64,000 nucleotides of DNA. Source: Bryobacterales bacterium (GTDB lineage: Bacteria > Acidobacteriota > Terriglobia > Bryobacterales > Bryobacteraceae). Below the pieces are notes generated by a model. The model made no database searches. It saw nothing but the letters and a program-made list of their open reading frames with translations, and had not been told where the DNA came from. This document shows positions 43,771-51,928 of the stretch, one piece after another. Location: positions 1-64,000 of the forward strand of contig PLOR01000118.1 of the NCBI GenBank assembly GCA_003142185.1, written 5' to 3'. Within the stretch, counting starts at the first letter, position 1; every line of letters starts with the position of its first letter. A program made the position numbers and the translations under genes.

Positions 43771-46557
43771 ATGGCGATGGATCGCAGACGTTTCGTGATG
43801 ACTTCCACCGGGTGGGCTTTGGCAGGGCCGGGCGCGATTTCGGCGCTGGCAGGCGGGCAGACCGGCGCCTCGAACACCAAGCCTTATGGCTCGGGGCATT
43901 TTGGCGAATGGGTGCAGGACGAATTCGGGCTGCCGGCGTTTCATTACACCTGCGACCAGACCAGCGATCCGCAGGCGGTCAGCCCGGTGACTCCCGGCAT
44001 CCTGTCGGCTACCGACCATGTGCACCAGGTGGGCAACGACCGCATCATCGCCATCGTCTCCAACTACGGCCACGTACGCGTCCGCCAGGATGAAGGCGCG
44101 CCCAAGTTTCTGAACGACTACGTGCCGGAGATGAACCAGTTCGCCGGCGGCTTCGGCTATCTCACCGACGGCAAGGAAACGCTGAGCACGCTGTATCCGG
44201 AAAGCGGCGCGAGCTTCGACCGCGTCTTTGGCGCCGGCTATCTGCGCAAGCGCGTGGCGCGGGGCAATTACAGCGTCGATCAAGTGATCTGCGCGCCGTT
44301 CGGCGACGATCCGGTTCTGCTCTCGCAGGTGACCATCACTAATCACGGCGCTGCGCCGGCCTTTTTGCGATGGATCGAATATTGGGGCACGCTGGTTTAT
44401 GAATTTTCCTTCCGGCCGTTCGTGGAGCAAATGGGCGGCTTCGGCAGGCCGGTGGATCTGCGCCGCCGCTTCGGCCAGCGCTTCACCCACAGCTATCCGG
44501 AATTTCAGGGCGGCCACGGCTTGATGGAAGTCAAGTACTTTCCCGGGCGCGCGCCGCAGGAAGAAGCCGCGTGGCAGCGGGTGAAGGTGAACCTGGCCGC
44601 TCATCCGAATTCGTTTCTGGGAGCGATTCCGGATACCGTGCCCGAGGCTAGTTACGACGACCTGAACCCTCCCGCCACTTTCCTGATTTCGCTCGACGCT
44701 CCGTACACCAGCCTCAGCGCCAATGGAAAAGCGTTCTTCGGATCGGGCGGCGCGGTGAAGCCGGATGGTATCGGCCTGACCTTGGATGGAGATCTGGCAT
44801 CGAACGGTCCGGAAGGCGCGCTGTTATTGGAACGCGCGATCCACATCGATCCCGGGCAGCAGAGCACGCTGTATTTCCTCTATGGTTACTTGCCGGCCGG
44901 CTTCGAGCTCGATTCGCTGGCTGCGAAATACCGCGCGCGCGCCGCCACCACCTGGAAGGATTCGAGCGCCGAATGGAAAAAGAAGGGGATGCGTTTCAGC
45001 GTCGGCTCCGACCCGTGGGTGGAGCGCGAGACGATCTGGAATCACTATTGCCTCCGCAGCAGCCTGACTTATGACGACTACTTCCACGAGCACATCCTCA
45101 ACCAGAACGGCATTTATCAATACGTGATGGGATTTCAGGGCGCGGCGCGCGACCCGCTGCAGCATTGCCTGCCCTTCCTGTTCAGCGATCCCGAAATCGT
45201 CAAGACGGTTCTGCGCTACACGCTGAAAGAGGTTCGCCCGGATGGGTCCATTCCATACGCCATCGTCGGTCACGGCGCAGTGGGTCCCATGGTCACCGAT
45301 AACGCGAGCGACCTGCCGCTGTGGCTGCTGTGGACGGCCAGCGAATATGTGCTGGCTTCCCGCGACCTCAAGTTCCTCGACCAGGAAATTCCCACTTGGC
45401 CGCTTTACGGACCCACCGCCGGGAAAGAGCGTGTGCGCAAGCTGCTGGAGCGGTGCTACCGGCATGAGGTTGACGGCGTGGGCGTGGGCGCGCACGGCGT
45501 GATGCGTATGCTCAATGACGATTGGAACGATGGCCTGCTCAGTGTGTGGGCGCAACGAGCTTTCGCGGAATGCGTCGCACAGGGCGAGAGCGTACTGAAC
45601 TCGGCGATGGCGGCCTGGGTTTTCGATCTATATGCGCGCCTGCTCACCTATGCCGGCGACCGAGACCTGGCGGCGAGCGCACGCAAAAGCGCGGACGCGC
45701 ACCGTGCCGCGGCGGCCCAACAGTGGACTGGTAAATGGCTGCGACGCGCCTGGCTCGGTCCCACGCTGGGATGGGTGGGAGAAAGCACGCTGTGGCTGGA
45801 GCCGCAGCCCTGGGCGCTGCTCGCGGGAGTGACCACGCCCGAGCAAAGCCACGAGCTGGTGCGCACCATGGACGAACTGCTGCGCCGCCCATCGCCCATC
45901 GGCGCCGTGCAGATGAATCAAGGGCCTGACGCTCCCAAGGGTGGCCCATGGGAGGCGGGGACCTCGGTCAGCGGCGGCATCTGGCCTTCGCTCAATCAGA
46001 CGCTGGTCTGGGCGCTGGCGCGGCACGATCCCGCCATGGCCTGGGATGAGTGGAAGAAGAACTCGCTGGCCTGCCACGCCGAGAACTATCCCGGCATCTG
46101 GTACGGTGTGTTGAGCGGCCCCGACACTTATAACTCCACACTCAGCAAGCGCCCCGGCGCGACGGTCGACAACCTCTACTTGCATTACACGGATTTTCCG
46201 GTGCTCAACCTGCATTCTCACGCCTGCTCGCTCTATTCCGCGGCCAAGCTGCTCGGGATCGAGTTCACGGAAAGCGGCATCGAGCTGCGGCCCGGCTTGC
46301 CGGTGGAATCGTACCGGTTCGAATCACCACTGGTCGGCGTCATCAAATCGGCCGGGGGTTCCTACGAGGGCTGGTATCAACCATCGCAAGCCGGCGCATG
46401 GAAGATCGCCGTGTGGCTGCCCGCCGAACAAGCCGCCCGGCTGTCTCATGCGGAAGTCAACGGAGTCAGCGTGACTCCGGCCAAAGCCGCCGACGGAGCG
46501 ATTGAGCTGGCAGGCCGGAGCGAAGCCGGAAAGCCGCTGCGCTGGCGGCTGCGCTAA
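43771..46557 (+). CDS. Tat-exported GH94-like glycoside phosphorylase/hydrolase
   Basis: A 928-aa protein starting [29 protein letters not shown], a twin-arginine-type leader. It has the multi-part layout of GH94 (cellobiose/chitobiose phosphorylase-like) enzymes: an N-terminal super-sandwich ([35 protein letters not shown]), a helical (alpha/alpha)6 barrel with DDWNDG (583-588), whose last Asp matches the family's general acid, and a C-terminal beta-sheet domain. Exported members are less common than cytoplasmic phosphorylases, so it may be a hydrolase. GAGG lies 5 nt upstream of ATG 43771. Confidence 0.82.
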   Translation: MAMDRRRFVMTSTGWALAGPGAISALAGGQTGASNTKPYGSGHFGEWVQDEFGLPAFHYTCDQTSDPQAVSPVTPGILSATDHVHQVGNDRIIAIVSNYGHVRVRQDEGAPKFLNDYVPEMNQFAGGFGYLTDGKETLSTLYPESGASFDRVFGAGYLRKRVARGNYSVDQVICAPFGDDPVLLSQVTITNHGAAPAFLRWIEYWGTLVYEFSFRPFVEQMGGFGRPVDLRRRFGQRFTHSYPEFQGGHGLMEVKYFPGRAPQEEAAWQRVKVNLAAHPNSFLGAIPDTVPEASYDDLNPPATFLISLDAPYTSLSANGKAFFGSGGAVKPDGIGLTLDGDLASNGPEGALLLERAIHIDPGQQSTLYFLYGYLPAGFELDSLAAKYRARAATTWKDSSAEWKKKGMRFSVGSDPWVERETIWNHYCLRSSLTYDDYFHEHILNQNGIYQYVMGFQGAARDPLQHCLPFLFSDPEIVKTVLRYTLKEVRPDGSIPYAIVGHGAVGPMVTDNASDLPLWLLWTASEYVLASRDLKFLDQEIPTWPLYGPTAGKERVRKLLERCYRHEVDGVGVGAHGVMRMLNDDWNDGLLSVWAQRAFAECVAQGESVLNSAMAAWVFDLYARLLTYAGDRDLAASARKSADAHRAAAAQQWTGKWLRRAWLGPTLGWVGESTLWLEPQPWALLAGVTTPEQSHELVRTMDELLRRPSPIGAVQMNQGPDAPKGGPWEAGTSVSGGIWPSLNQTLVWALARHDPAMAWDEWKKNSLACHAENYPGIWYGVLSGPDTYNSTLSKRPGATVDNLYLHYTDFPVLNLHSHACSLYSAAKLLGIEFTESGIELRPGLPVESYRFESPLVGVIKSAGGSYEGWYQPSQAGAWKIAVWLPAEQAARLSHAEVNGVSVTPAKAADGAIELAGRSEAGKPLRWRLR

Positions 46558-46587
46558 TGGAGCGTAGAATGAGCCTGGAAGGACCAG

Positions 46588-46806
46588 ATGAAATTGAGCC
46601 GGTTGAACTTGATAACTGCCGTCATTGCACTGGTCGTGTCCCTGGTCTGGTTTGCCATTGGGCGGTACGCGACGGGCCTCATCTGGTTCGCTTGCGGCCT
46701 GGTCTGGCTAGCGCTTGCCATCGGCCGGTTACGCCGCTCGGTTGAGGCACCTCATCCGGTAGCGCGCCTAATGCGCAGATTGTCGCGCATGTTGCTCTGG
46801 AGCTAG
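46588..46806 (+). CDS. Small two-helix membrane protein
   Basis: A 72-aa protein with two transmembrane helices (LITAVIALVVSLVWFAIG and GLIWFACGLVWLALAIG) and an Arg-rich tail (RLMRRLSRMLLWS). AAGGA lies before ATG 46588, 30 bp after the preceding stop. Family unknown; its place behind the GH94-like gene may mean cotranscription. Confidence 0.6.
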   Translation: MKLSRLNLITAVIALVVSLVWFAIGRYATGLIWFACGLVWLALAIGRLRRSVEAPHPVARLMRRLSRMLLWS

Positions 46807-47111
46807 TTCGCATAGGCGATCGCGTGGCGGCCAGCGGCTGAAGCGCCACTCAGTGCTGTTCACTTCAATAATGGCAAGAAAAGCCGAGATGACTCTCGGC
46901 TCAGCAGGCTTGACAGCCAGCGCCACGACTTGAGTGAGTAGTACTGGATTTAAGTGGGCTGCGACTGGCCTCTCGGTTTGCTCTACGTCGGTTTCAGGGA
47001 AATCCTTTCCCAGAACCGGACAGATAGTGCGCATTCCAGACAATCAAATCTGAAACGCTGTTGATTCTACTAAGCCAGCCCTGGCCTTTGAATTGCATTT
47101 GATTTCGGTTT
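46807..47111. other. Intergenic stretch with a possible decayed gene
   Basis: On the minus strand a 91-codon frame (46768-47043) contains the protein-like stretch LNPVLLTQVVALAVKPAEP...ISAFLAIIEVNSTEWRFSRWP, and a neighbouring frame before it reads FKGQGWLSRINSVSDLIVWNAHYLSG. The two could be parts of one frameshifted gene, but neither is a recognised family and there is no good ribosome-binding site. Otherwise the gap holds only the upstream region of the ADOP permease gene. Confidence 0.3.
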
Positions 47112-49499
47112 ATGTCACCCACCGAATGGATCCGCGACCTGCGGCTGGCTCTTCGTCTGCTCGCGAAGAATCCTGGCGCCACGGCGTTGGCCGTGCTCTC
47201 GATTGCTCTGGGGATCGGCTTGACTACCGGTCTGTTCGCCGTGGGCGATGCCGCCCTCTTGCGGCCCCTGCCGGTGGAGAAACCGCAGGACCTGTGGTGG
47301 GTGACTTCGCGCGGCGACGACGGCAACTTCATGATGTACGGCTGGCCGGATTACCTCGATATGGCCAAGGCGCTGGAAGGCCGGGCGCAGCTTGTGGCTT
47401 CGCAGCGCCGCGGCGTCGAGGTGGGCTCGGACGATAACAGCCAGCTCGTGATCATCCAACCCGCCTCGCCCAACTACTTTCAAGTGGTGGGTGTGCGGGC
47501 TGCGCTGGGCCGCGCATCGCTGGGTGAGGCCGCGGGAAGGCCGGAGACCGTGTTGGGTTACCGGCTGTGGCAAACGCGTTTTTCGAGCGACCCGCACATC
47601 GTCGGCAAGACCGTCTTGCTCAATCACAAAGCATTCCTGGTAACGGGCGTGATGCCGGAGGCGTTCACCGGTCTCGCGCGAGGCCTTCTGATCGGCGTCT
47701 GGGTAAGCGCGGATGCCTGGTTCCACACGCTGGGCATCAGGGACGAGGAGCAGTCCCGCGACGGCCAGTTCGAAATCGCGGCCCGCTTCCGCGCTCCACT
47801 GACCGCGGCGCGGGCAGAGGCGGAACTCGACGCCGCCATACGTGGTTCGGGCAAGCACAAGCAGGCGCCGCGCGGCGCTGCGGGAACGGCGCTCGAGTGC
47901 TTCGCGCGGCCCTGGCTGAACGACGTGATATTCGGCGGCGGGATGCTGGCCGTATTCGGATTGGTCCTGTTCGTGGCTTGCGCCAACGTGGCCCAGTTGC
48001 GGCTGGCGCAGGGCGAGGCGCGCCGCAAGGAATTGGGCGTGCGGATCGCGCTGGGCGGGGGCGGCTGGCGGGTGGCGCGCCAACTGTTGATGGAAACCGT
48101 TCTGCTCAGCCTGGCGGGCGCCGGTTTGGGCCTGTTGCTGGCGCAGACTCTGATCGAGAAGGTCACCCAGTTCGCCAGCGCGATCGACCCCACTACCGAT
48201 TACGGTATCCGGCTGGATTACCGCGTGCTGGCATTTTCGGCCGGTGCGCTCCTCCTCGCCGTCGTGGTTTCCGGCGTCTGGCCCGCGCTCCACGCGGTGC
48301 GGCTCAACATCTCCGACGTATTGAAGCAGACTCAGGGCGTAACGATGCGGCGGCGCGGCTGGCAGCAGAAAGGGCTGGTCATATCGCAAATCGCGGTGAG
48401 CGTGGCGCTGTTCGGCGTCGCGGTATTGTTCCTCACCAGCCTGCACCACGCCACCGAAATCCGGCCCGGCATGGATCCCCACAAGAAGTTGCTGGCGTTG
48501 TCGGTAATCCCGAAGCTTCCCATTCCGCGCGCTGGCTGGTGCGACCAGGCGAGTGAGCGGCTGGCCGCGCTGCCCGGCGTGCGCGGGGCCACCTACGCGC
48601 GGCGGCTTCCGCTGAGCGGTTCCGGCGGCGGGCTCACGGCGCGGGTCGAGATACCGGGGATGGCGCCGATGGGCGTGTTCCTCAACAACGTCGGCGGCAA
48701 CTACTTTCGACTGATGGGCACGCGCGTGGTGGCCGGGCGGAGCATCGACAGCCGGGATGGCGCGGGCGCGCCGCTGGCGGTGGTGGTATCGCAAACGTTT
48801 GCCCGCACTGTGTTCGGCAACCGCGACGCGCTCGGCAACTGGCTTCGCATCGATGGCCAACTGCGCCAGGTTGTCGGCATAGCCGAGGACGGCCCTTCGA
48901 TTGACTTGCACGAGCAGCCGCAGCCGTTCATCTTTCTCCCATACGCCCAGGCGGTATCGGACGACATCACTCTGCTGGTGGAAACCGCGGGCGACCCGGC
49001 CGCGCTCGACCGCGCTGCCCGCGCCGCAATCCATGGTCTCGACCCCGGGGCGCGCGTTTACGAATCGACCACTTTGCAGAAGACCCTGGACGGCGCCCTC
49101 TCGATGGACCGTTTTGTCGCCACCGCCATCAGTGCGCTGGGCGTCAGCGTGGTCCTGCTCACCGCGGGCGGGCTGTTCGGCGTGCTGCTTTATGCCGTGA
49201 ACCGGCGGACGCGCGAATTCGGGCTGCGCGTGGCGCTGGGCGCGCGGCCGCGCCAGATCGAGCGCCTGGTGATGGGTGAATCGCTGCGCATGGCCGCGAT
49301 CGGAGTGCCCATAGGTCTCGCCGCGCTGGCGGCCGCGGCCCAGTTCGCGGGCTCGATGCTGCTCGGCGTGACGCCGCTCGATCCGCTGGCGTACGTGCTC
49401 AGTGCCGTTGCCGTAGTAGGGCTGGCGTTGGCCGCCGCCTGGCTGCCCGCCCGCCGCGCCACCCGCGTGGATCCCATGCAAGCGCTGCGGGCAGAGTAG
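47112..49499 (+). CDS. ADOP-family MacB-like orphan permease
   Basis: A 795-aa inner-membrane protein made of two MacB/FtsX-like permease units: helix 1 at GATALAVLSIALGIGLTTGLFAVGDAALLRPLP, a large periplasmic domain, then three helices with VACANVAQLRLAQGEARRKELGVRIALGGG, and a second round ending RTREFGLRVALGARPRQIERLVMGESLRMAAIG...LDPLAYVLSAVAVV. Acidobacteria carry many such duplicated permeases without an ATPase gene beside them. Transport substrate and ATPase partner are unknown. No MacB ATPase is nearby. Confidence 0.92.
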   Translation: MSPTEWIRDLRLALRLLAKNPGATALAVLSIALGIGLTTGLFAVGDAALLRPLPVEKPQDLWWVTSRGDDGNFMMYGWPDYLDMAKALEGRAQLVASQRRGVEVGSDDNSQLVIIQPASPNYFQVVGVRAALGRASLGEAAGRPETVLGYRLWQTRFSSDPHIVGKTVLLNHKAFLVTGVMPEAFTGLARGLLIGVWVSADAWFHTLGIRDEEQSRDGQFEIAARFRAPLTAARAEAELDAAIRGSGKHKQAPRGAAGTALECFARPWLNDVIFGGGMLAVFGLVLFVACANVAQLRLAQGEARRKELGVRIALGGGGWRVARQLLMETVLLSLAGAGLGLLLAQTLIEKVTQFASAIDPTTDYGIRLDYRVLAFSAGALLLAVVVSGVWPALHAVRLNISDVLKQTQGVTMRRRGWQQKGLVISQIAVSVALFGVAVLFLTSLHHATEIRPGMDPHKKLLALSVIPKLPIPRAGWCDQASERLAALPGVRGATYARRLPLSGSGGGLTARVEIPGMAPMGVFLNNVGGNYFRLMGTRVVAGRSIDSRDGAGAPLAVVVSQTFARTVFGNRDALGNWLRIDGQLRQVVGIAEDGPSIDLHEQPQPFIFLPYAQAVSDDITLLVETAGDPAALDRAARAAIHGLDPGARVYESTTLQKTLDGALSMDRFVATAISALGVSVVLLTAGGLFGVLLYAVNRRTREFGLRVALGARPRQIERLVMGESLRMAAIGVPIGLAALAAAAQFAGSMLLGVTPLDPLAYVLSAVAVVGLALAAAWLPARRATRVDPMQALRAE

Positions 49500-49570
49500 A
49501 GCTTCGGACGAATACCCCATAAGCGCTAACTTAAGAGCATCCGGAACGCTTCCTCTTTGCTCATTTCTTA

Positions 49571-49760
49571 AGCCCGGAGGGCGAAAGACAGTAGCCCACG
49601 GCGCGATAGCCGTGGGTCCGAGGTACCCGAACGAAGCCCAGAAACGGGGCGTAAGAATCCTGCCGGCGAGAAAACCTTTCGCCCCGTTCCGGGGCTTTCC
49701 AACCGTTCACCCGAGTCCCAAGGCTCACGCCTTGGGCTACGGTCTTTCGCCCTCCGGGCT
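49571..49760. repeat. Palindromic element, family C (190 bp, 19-bp perfect ends)
   Basis: The ends AGCCCGGAGGGCGAAAGAC (49571-49589) and its exact inverse (49742-49760) frame a nested palindrome. Inside each end is a further hairpin, CCCACGGC...GCCGTGGG on the left and CCCAAGGC...GCCTTGGG on the right. These have the same architecture with matched base changes in both stem strands. The centre also pairs (AACGGGGCG with CGCCCCGTT). No gene is present. Confidence 0.85.
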
Positions 49761-49916
49761 TGCCAGGTCAGTGTTACGTTAGCGCCTGTGGAGACATACC
49801 CAGTACTCCAATGGTACTGGCCTCTCGGCCTCTTCGGCGCGATAGCCGCCCGCCTGGAGTTACAATTTAGCGCGCTGCCACGGAGACAGTCTTTCCGGGG
49901 CTAGGAGTTCTTTCAC

Positions 49917-50708
49917 ATGCTTCGCGCGCTGCTGCATGGTCCAGCCAAGAGGGCCTACTGCGGGACGGGCTTGGTGTTAGTTGGTCTATCACCGGTCTAC
50001 TACACTCATCTCCCTTTTCCGTCGCAATACCCAGGCGTCATCTGTGTGTTGTCGCTTGCCGCGCTTGCCTTCGTTTTCGCATTTCTCCAGGACTGGATCG
50101 ACCTGACGTCCGGCGTGAAAGTGGAACTCGCCTGGACTTTTGGAGCCGGGTCGGTGCTGCTGATGAATGGCGAGGCATGGCTTCGAAACCTCATTGCGAC
50201 ATGGGTTCCCTATGTCGAATGGAGGGAGGGGCTAGGCCTGATCGACCTAGTGTTTCCGGTTATGATCCTGCTTCCGGTATGCGTCGTATTCCTCGGCGTT
50301 CTCCGCTACCCGAGGAAATGGCCGGAGCGGGCGTACCTGCTGGGCGGCCTTTTCCTGGTGCTCCTGTTCGTCGGAGAGGTTTGGTTCAATCTGTTCCGAA
50401 TCCACTTCTTTCGCGACCCCAGCCTGGAATCCTACCCGGCGCTGTTCGTCTGGGTGACGGTTTGTCTGGTTGCGGGAACGATGGGGATGGTGCTGGGCTG
50501 TCTGCCGCAATGGTCGCACCGGCCTTCGCAGCTTGAATCGGCGATGCCCTTCTGCTACCTGGCCGGAGCAGGGATGCTGGCGCTCGGTATCTTCTGGGAC
50601 GAGCTGGCAGCCGTCGCTCCGGTGCCAGCTATGCTCGGTGCCTTGGCCCCTGCGTCTTTCATGACCTGGCGATGGATCACGAGCACGTTCGGGGCGCGCT
50701 CGCACTGA
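49917..50708 (+). CDS. Polytopic membrane hypothetical protein
   Basis: A 263-aa protein with seven or eight predicted transmembrane helices, for example YPGVICVLSLAALAFVFAFL, GLIDLVFPVMILLPVCVVFLGVL and RAYLLGGLFLVLLFVGEVWFNLF. No family motif recognised. The helices are rich in Leu, Phe and Trp and have few charges, so a channel or enzyme role cannot be told. The element of family C lies upstream. Confidence 0.65.
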   Translation: MLRALLHGPAKRAYCGTGLVLVGLSPVYYTHLPFPSQYPGVICVLSLAALAFVFAFLQDWIDLTSGVKVELAWTFGAGSVLLMNGEAWLRNLIATWVPYVEWREGLGLIDLVFPVMILLPVCVVFLGVLRYPRKWPERAYLLGGLFLVLLFVGEVWFNLFRIHFFRDPSLESYPALFVWVTVCLVAGTMGMVLGCLPQWSHRPSQLESAMPFCYLAGAGMLALGIFWDELAAVAPVPAMLGALAPASFMTWRWITSTFGARSH

Positions 50709-50734
50709 CCAGGTGCGATTCGGGGCCGAGTGGA

Positions 50735-50777
50735 GGCGCCGTGGCGCACTCGGCACGCAGGAGTGCGTGCCCCACGT
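50735..50777. repeat. Relic of a family A palindromic element
   Basis: GTGGCGCACT at 50741 followed by CGGCACGCAGGAGTGCGTGC and CCCACGT resembles the two 29-bp ends of the family A element fused together with the middle lost. Some stem pairs have decayed (CAGGAG in place of CACGAG). Confidence 0.55.
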
Positions 50778-50825
50778 TATTAATACTGAGAACCACCGCG
50801 CGGCGGCGGCACTAGCTTACATTCA

Positions 50826-51287
50826 ATGTTACGAACGTTGATAGTTGTGCTGGCCGGCCTGGGGTTGCCGCTGGCGCTGGCGGCCGCCGAGCCGGGCTTC
50901 AAGACCGAACTAGTAGGCGGAACTCCGGGCGAGTTCCCCACCAAGACAATCATCCGTCTGGACCTCTCCGACGGCCAGACGATGCTATTGCGCGTAGGCA
51001 AAACCGAGCTGCGCGTGTCCTATCAAAAAGTCAATACGCTTGAATACGGCCAGACCGTCAGCCGGCGGTACGCGGCAGCGGTGCTGATTTCTCCGGTGCT
51101 GCTGTTGAGCAAGTCGCGCAAACATTTCGTCACCCTGGGGTTTACGGACGCGGAGGGCAAGCAACAGGCGCTGGTCCTGCGCGTGGATAAGGGCGATATA
51201 CGCAGCGTGTTGGCCGGTCTGGAGGCGCGCACCGGCCGGCGCGTCGAGTTCCTCGACGACGACGCTCGCAAGGCGGGTAAAGGATGA
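50826..51287 (+). CDS. Secreted hypothetical protein
   Basis: A 153-aa protein with a signal peptide (MLRTLIVVLAGLGLPLALAAAEP). The mature part has a strand-rich N-terminal half (TIIRLDLSDGQTMLLRVGKTELRVSYQKVNTLEYG) and a hydrophobic patch AAAVLISPVLLLS followed by KHFVTLGFTDAEGKQQALVLRVDKGDIRSVLAGLEARTGRRVEF, a ferredoxin-like or PH-like shape. I do not know its family. It overlaps the next gene by ATGA, so the two are coupled. Confidence 0.68.
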   Translation: MLRTLIVVLAGLGLPLALAAAEPGFKTELVGGTPGEFPTKTIIRLDLSDGQTMLLRVGKTELRVSYQKVNTLEYGQTVSRRYAAAVLISPVLLLSKSRKHFVTLGFTDAEGKQQALVLRVDKGDIRSVLAGLEARTGRRVEFLDDDARKAGKG

Positions 51288-51865
51288 AACCACTGCTGCT
51301 GTTAACGGCCGCGTTGGCCGCCTCTTTCGTGTGCGCTGCTGGAGATGCCGCCATCGCCGCCATTGAAGCCGGCAATCTGCGGCAGTTGCTGGCGGTGCAC
51401 CGCATCTTCGTGGACCGGCTCACCGGCGGCGATACCGCTGCGCAAATGCGCGACATCCTCATCAGCAGCCTGGCCGCTTCCAAGCTATTCGTCCTCACCG
51501 AAAAGGAGGAGCGTGCCGACGCCGTGCTGCGCGGCGCGGCCGAAGACCTGGTCTTCACCGAAACGCACCAATCGTCCGACGGCATCAACGCACACATGAA
51601 CCTGAGCACGCGCGCGGGTACCGGGTATTACTCCAAGGGCAACGCAGCCGGCCTGGGGATCGGCGACAACGAATCGGACCACTCCGCCGAGCGCCGCCAT
51701 GAGGCGCTCGCCGCCGTCCGCCTGGTCAACAAAGACGGCGACGTCATTTGGTCCACCACGCAGGAGAGCCTCGGCGCCAGGTTCCACGGCGCCAGCGCCG
51801 ACGTAGCGGAGAAGATTACATCGCAGTTGAAGGAAGACTTCGACCGGGCGGGGAAGGGCCAGTAG
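51284..51865 (+). CDS. Secreted hypothetical protein, partner of the preceding gene
   Basis: A 193-aa exported protein (signal MKPLLLLTAALAASFVCA). The mature part begins with a helical stretch, then LISSLAASKLFVLTEKEERADAVLRGAAEDLVF, and ends RRHEALAAVRLVNKDGDVIWSTTQESLGARFHGASADVAEKITSQLKEDF, which recalls the curli-secretion CsgG or TolB-N type fold used for envelope assembly. The family name is not certain. It is translationally coupled to the secreted protein before it, and the stops of this gene and of the M56 gene face each other 63 bp apart. Confidence 0.68.
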   Translation: MKPLLLLTAALAASFVCAAGDAAIAAIEAGNLRQLLAVHRIFVDRLTGGDTAAQMRDILISSLAASKLFVLTEKEERADAVLRGAAEDLVFTETHQSSDGINAHMNLSTRAGTGYYSKGNAAGLGIGDNESDHSAERRHEALAAVRLVNKDGDVIWSTTQESLGARFHGASADVAEKITSQLKEDFDRAGKGQ

Positions 51866-51928
51866 GCGCATCGCGGCACTTCCCGGCTTGTAGCGGCCGG
51901 GCATGCGTGGCCCTCACAGAGAGAACAG

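Noticed and set aside
47115-49520. 801-codon minus-strand frame opposite the ADOP permease
   Set aside because: Mirror of a GC-rich gene whose plus-strand product has a complete permease architecture; the minus product is Arg/His/Gln-rich and has no family features.
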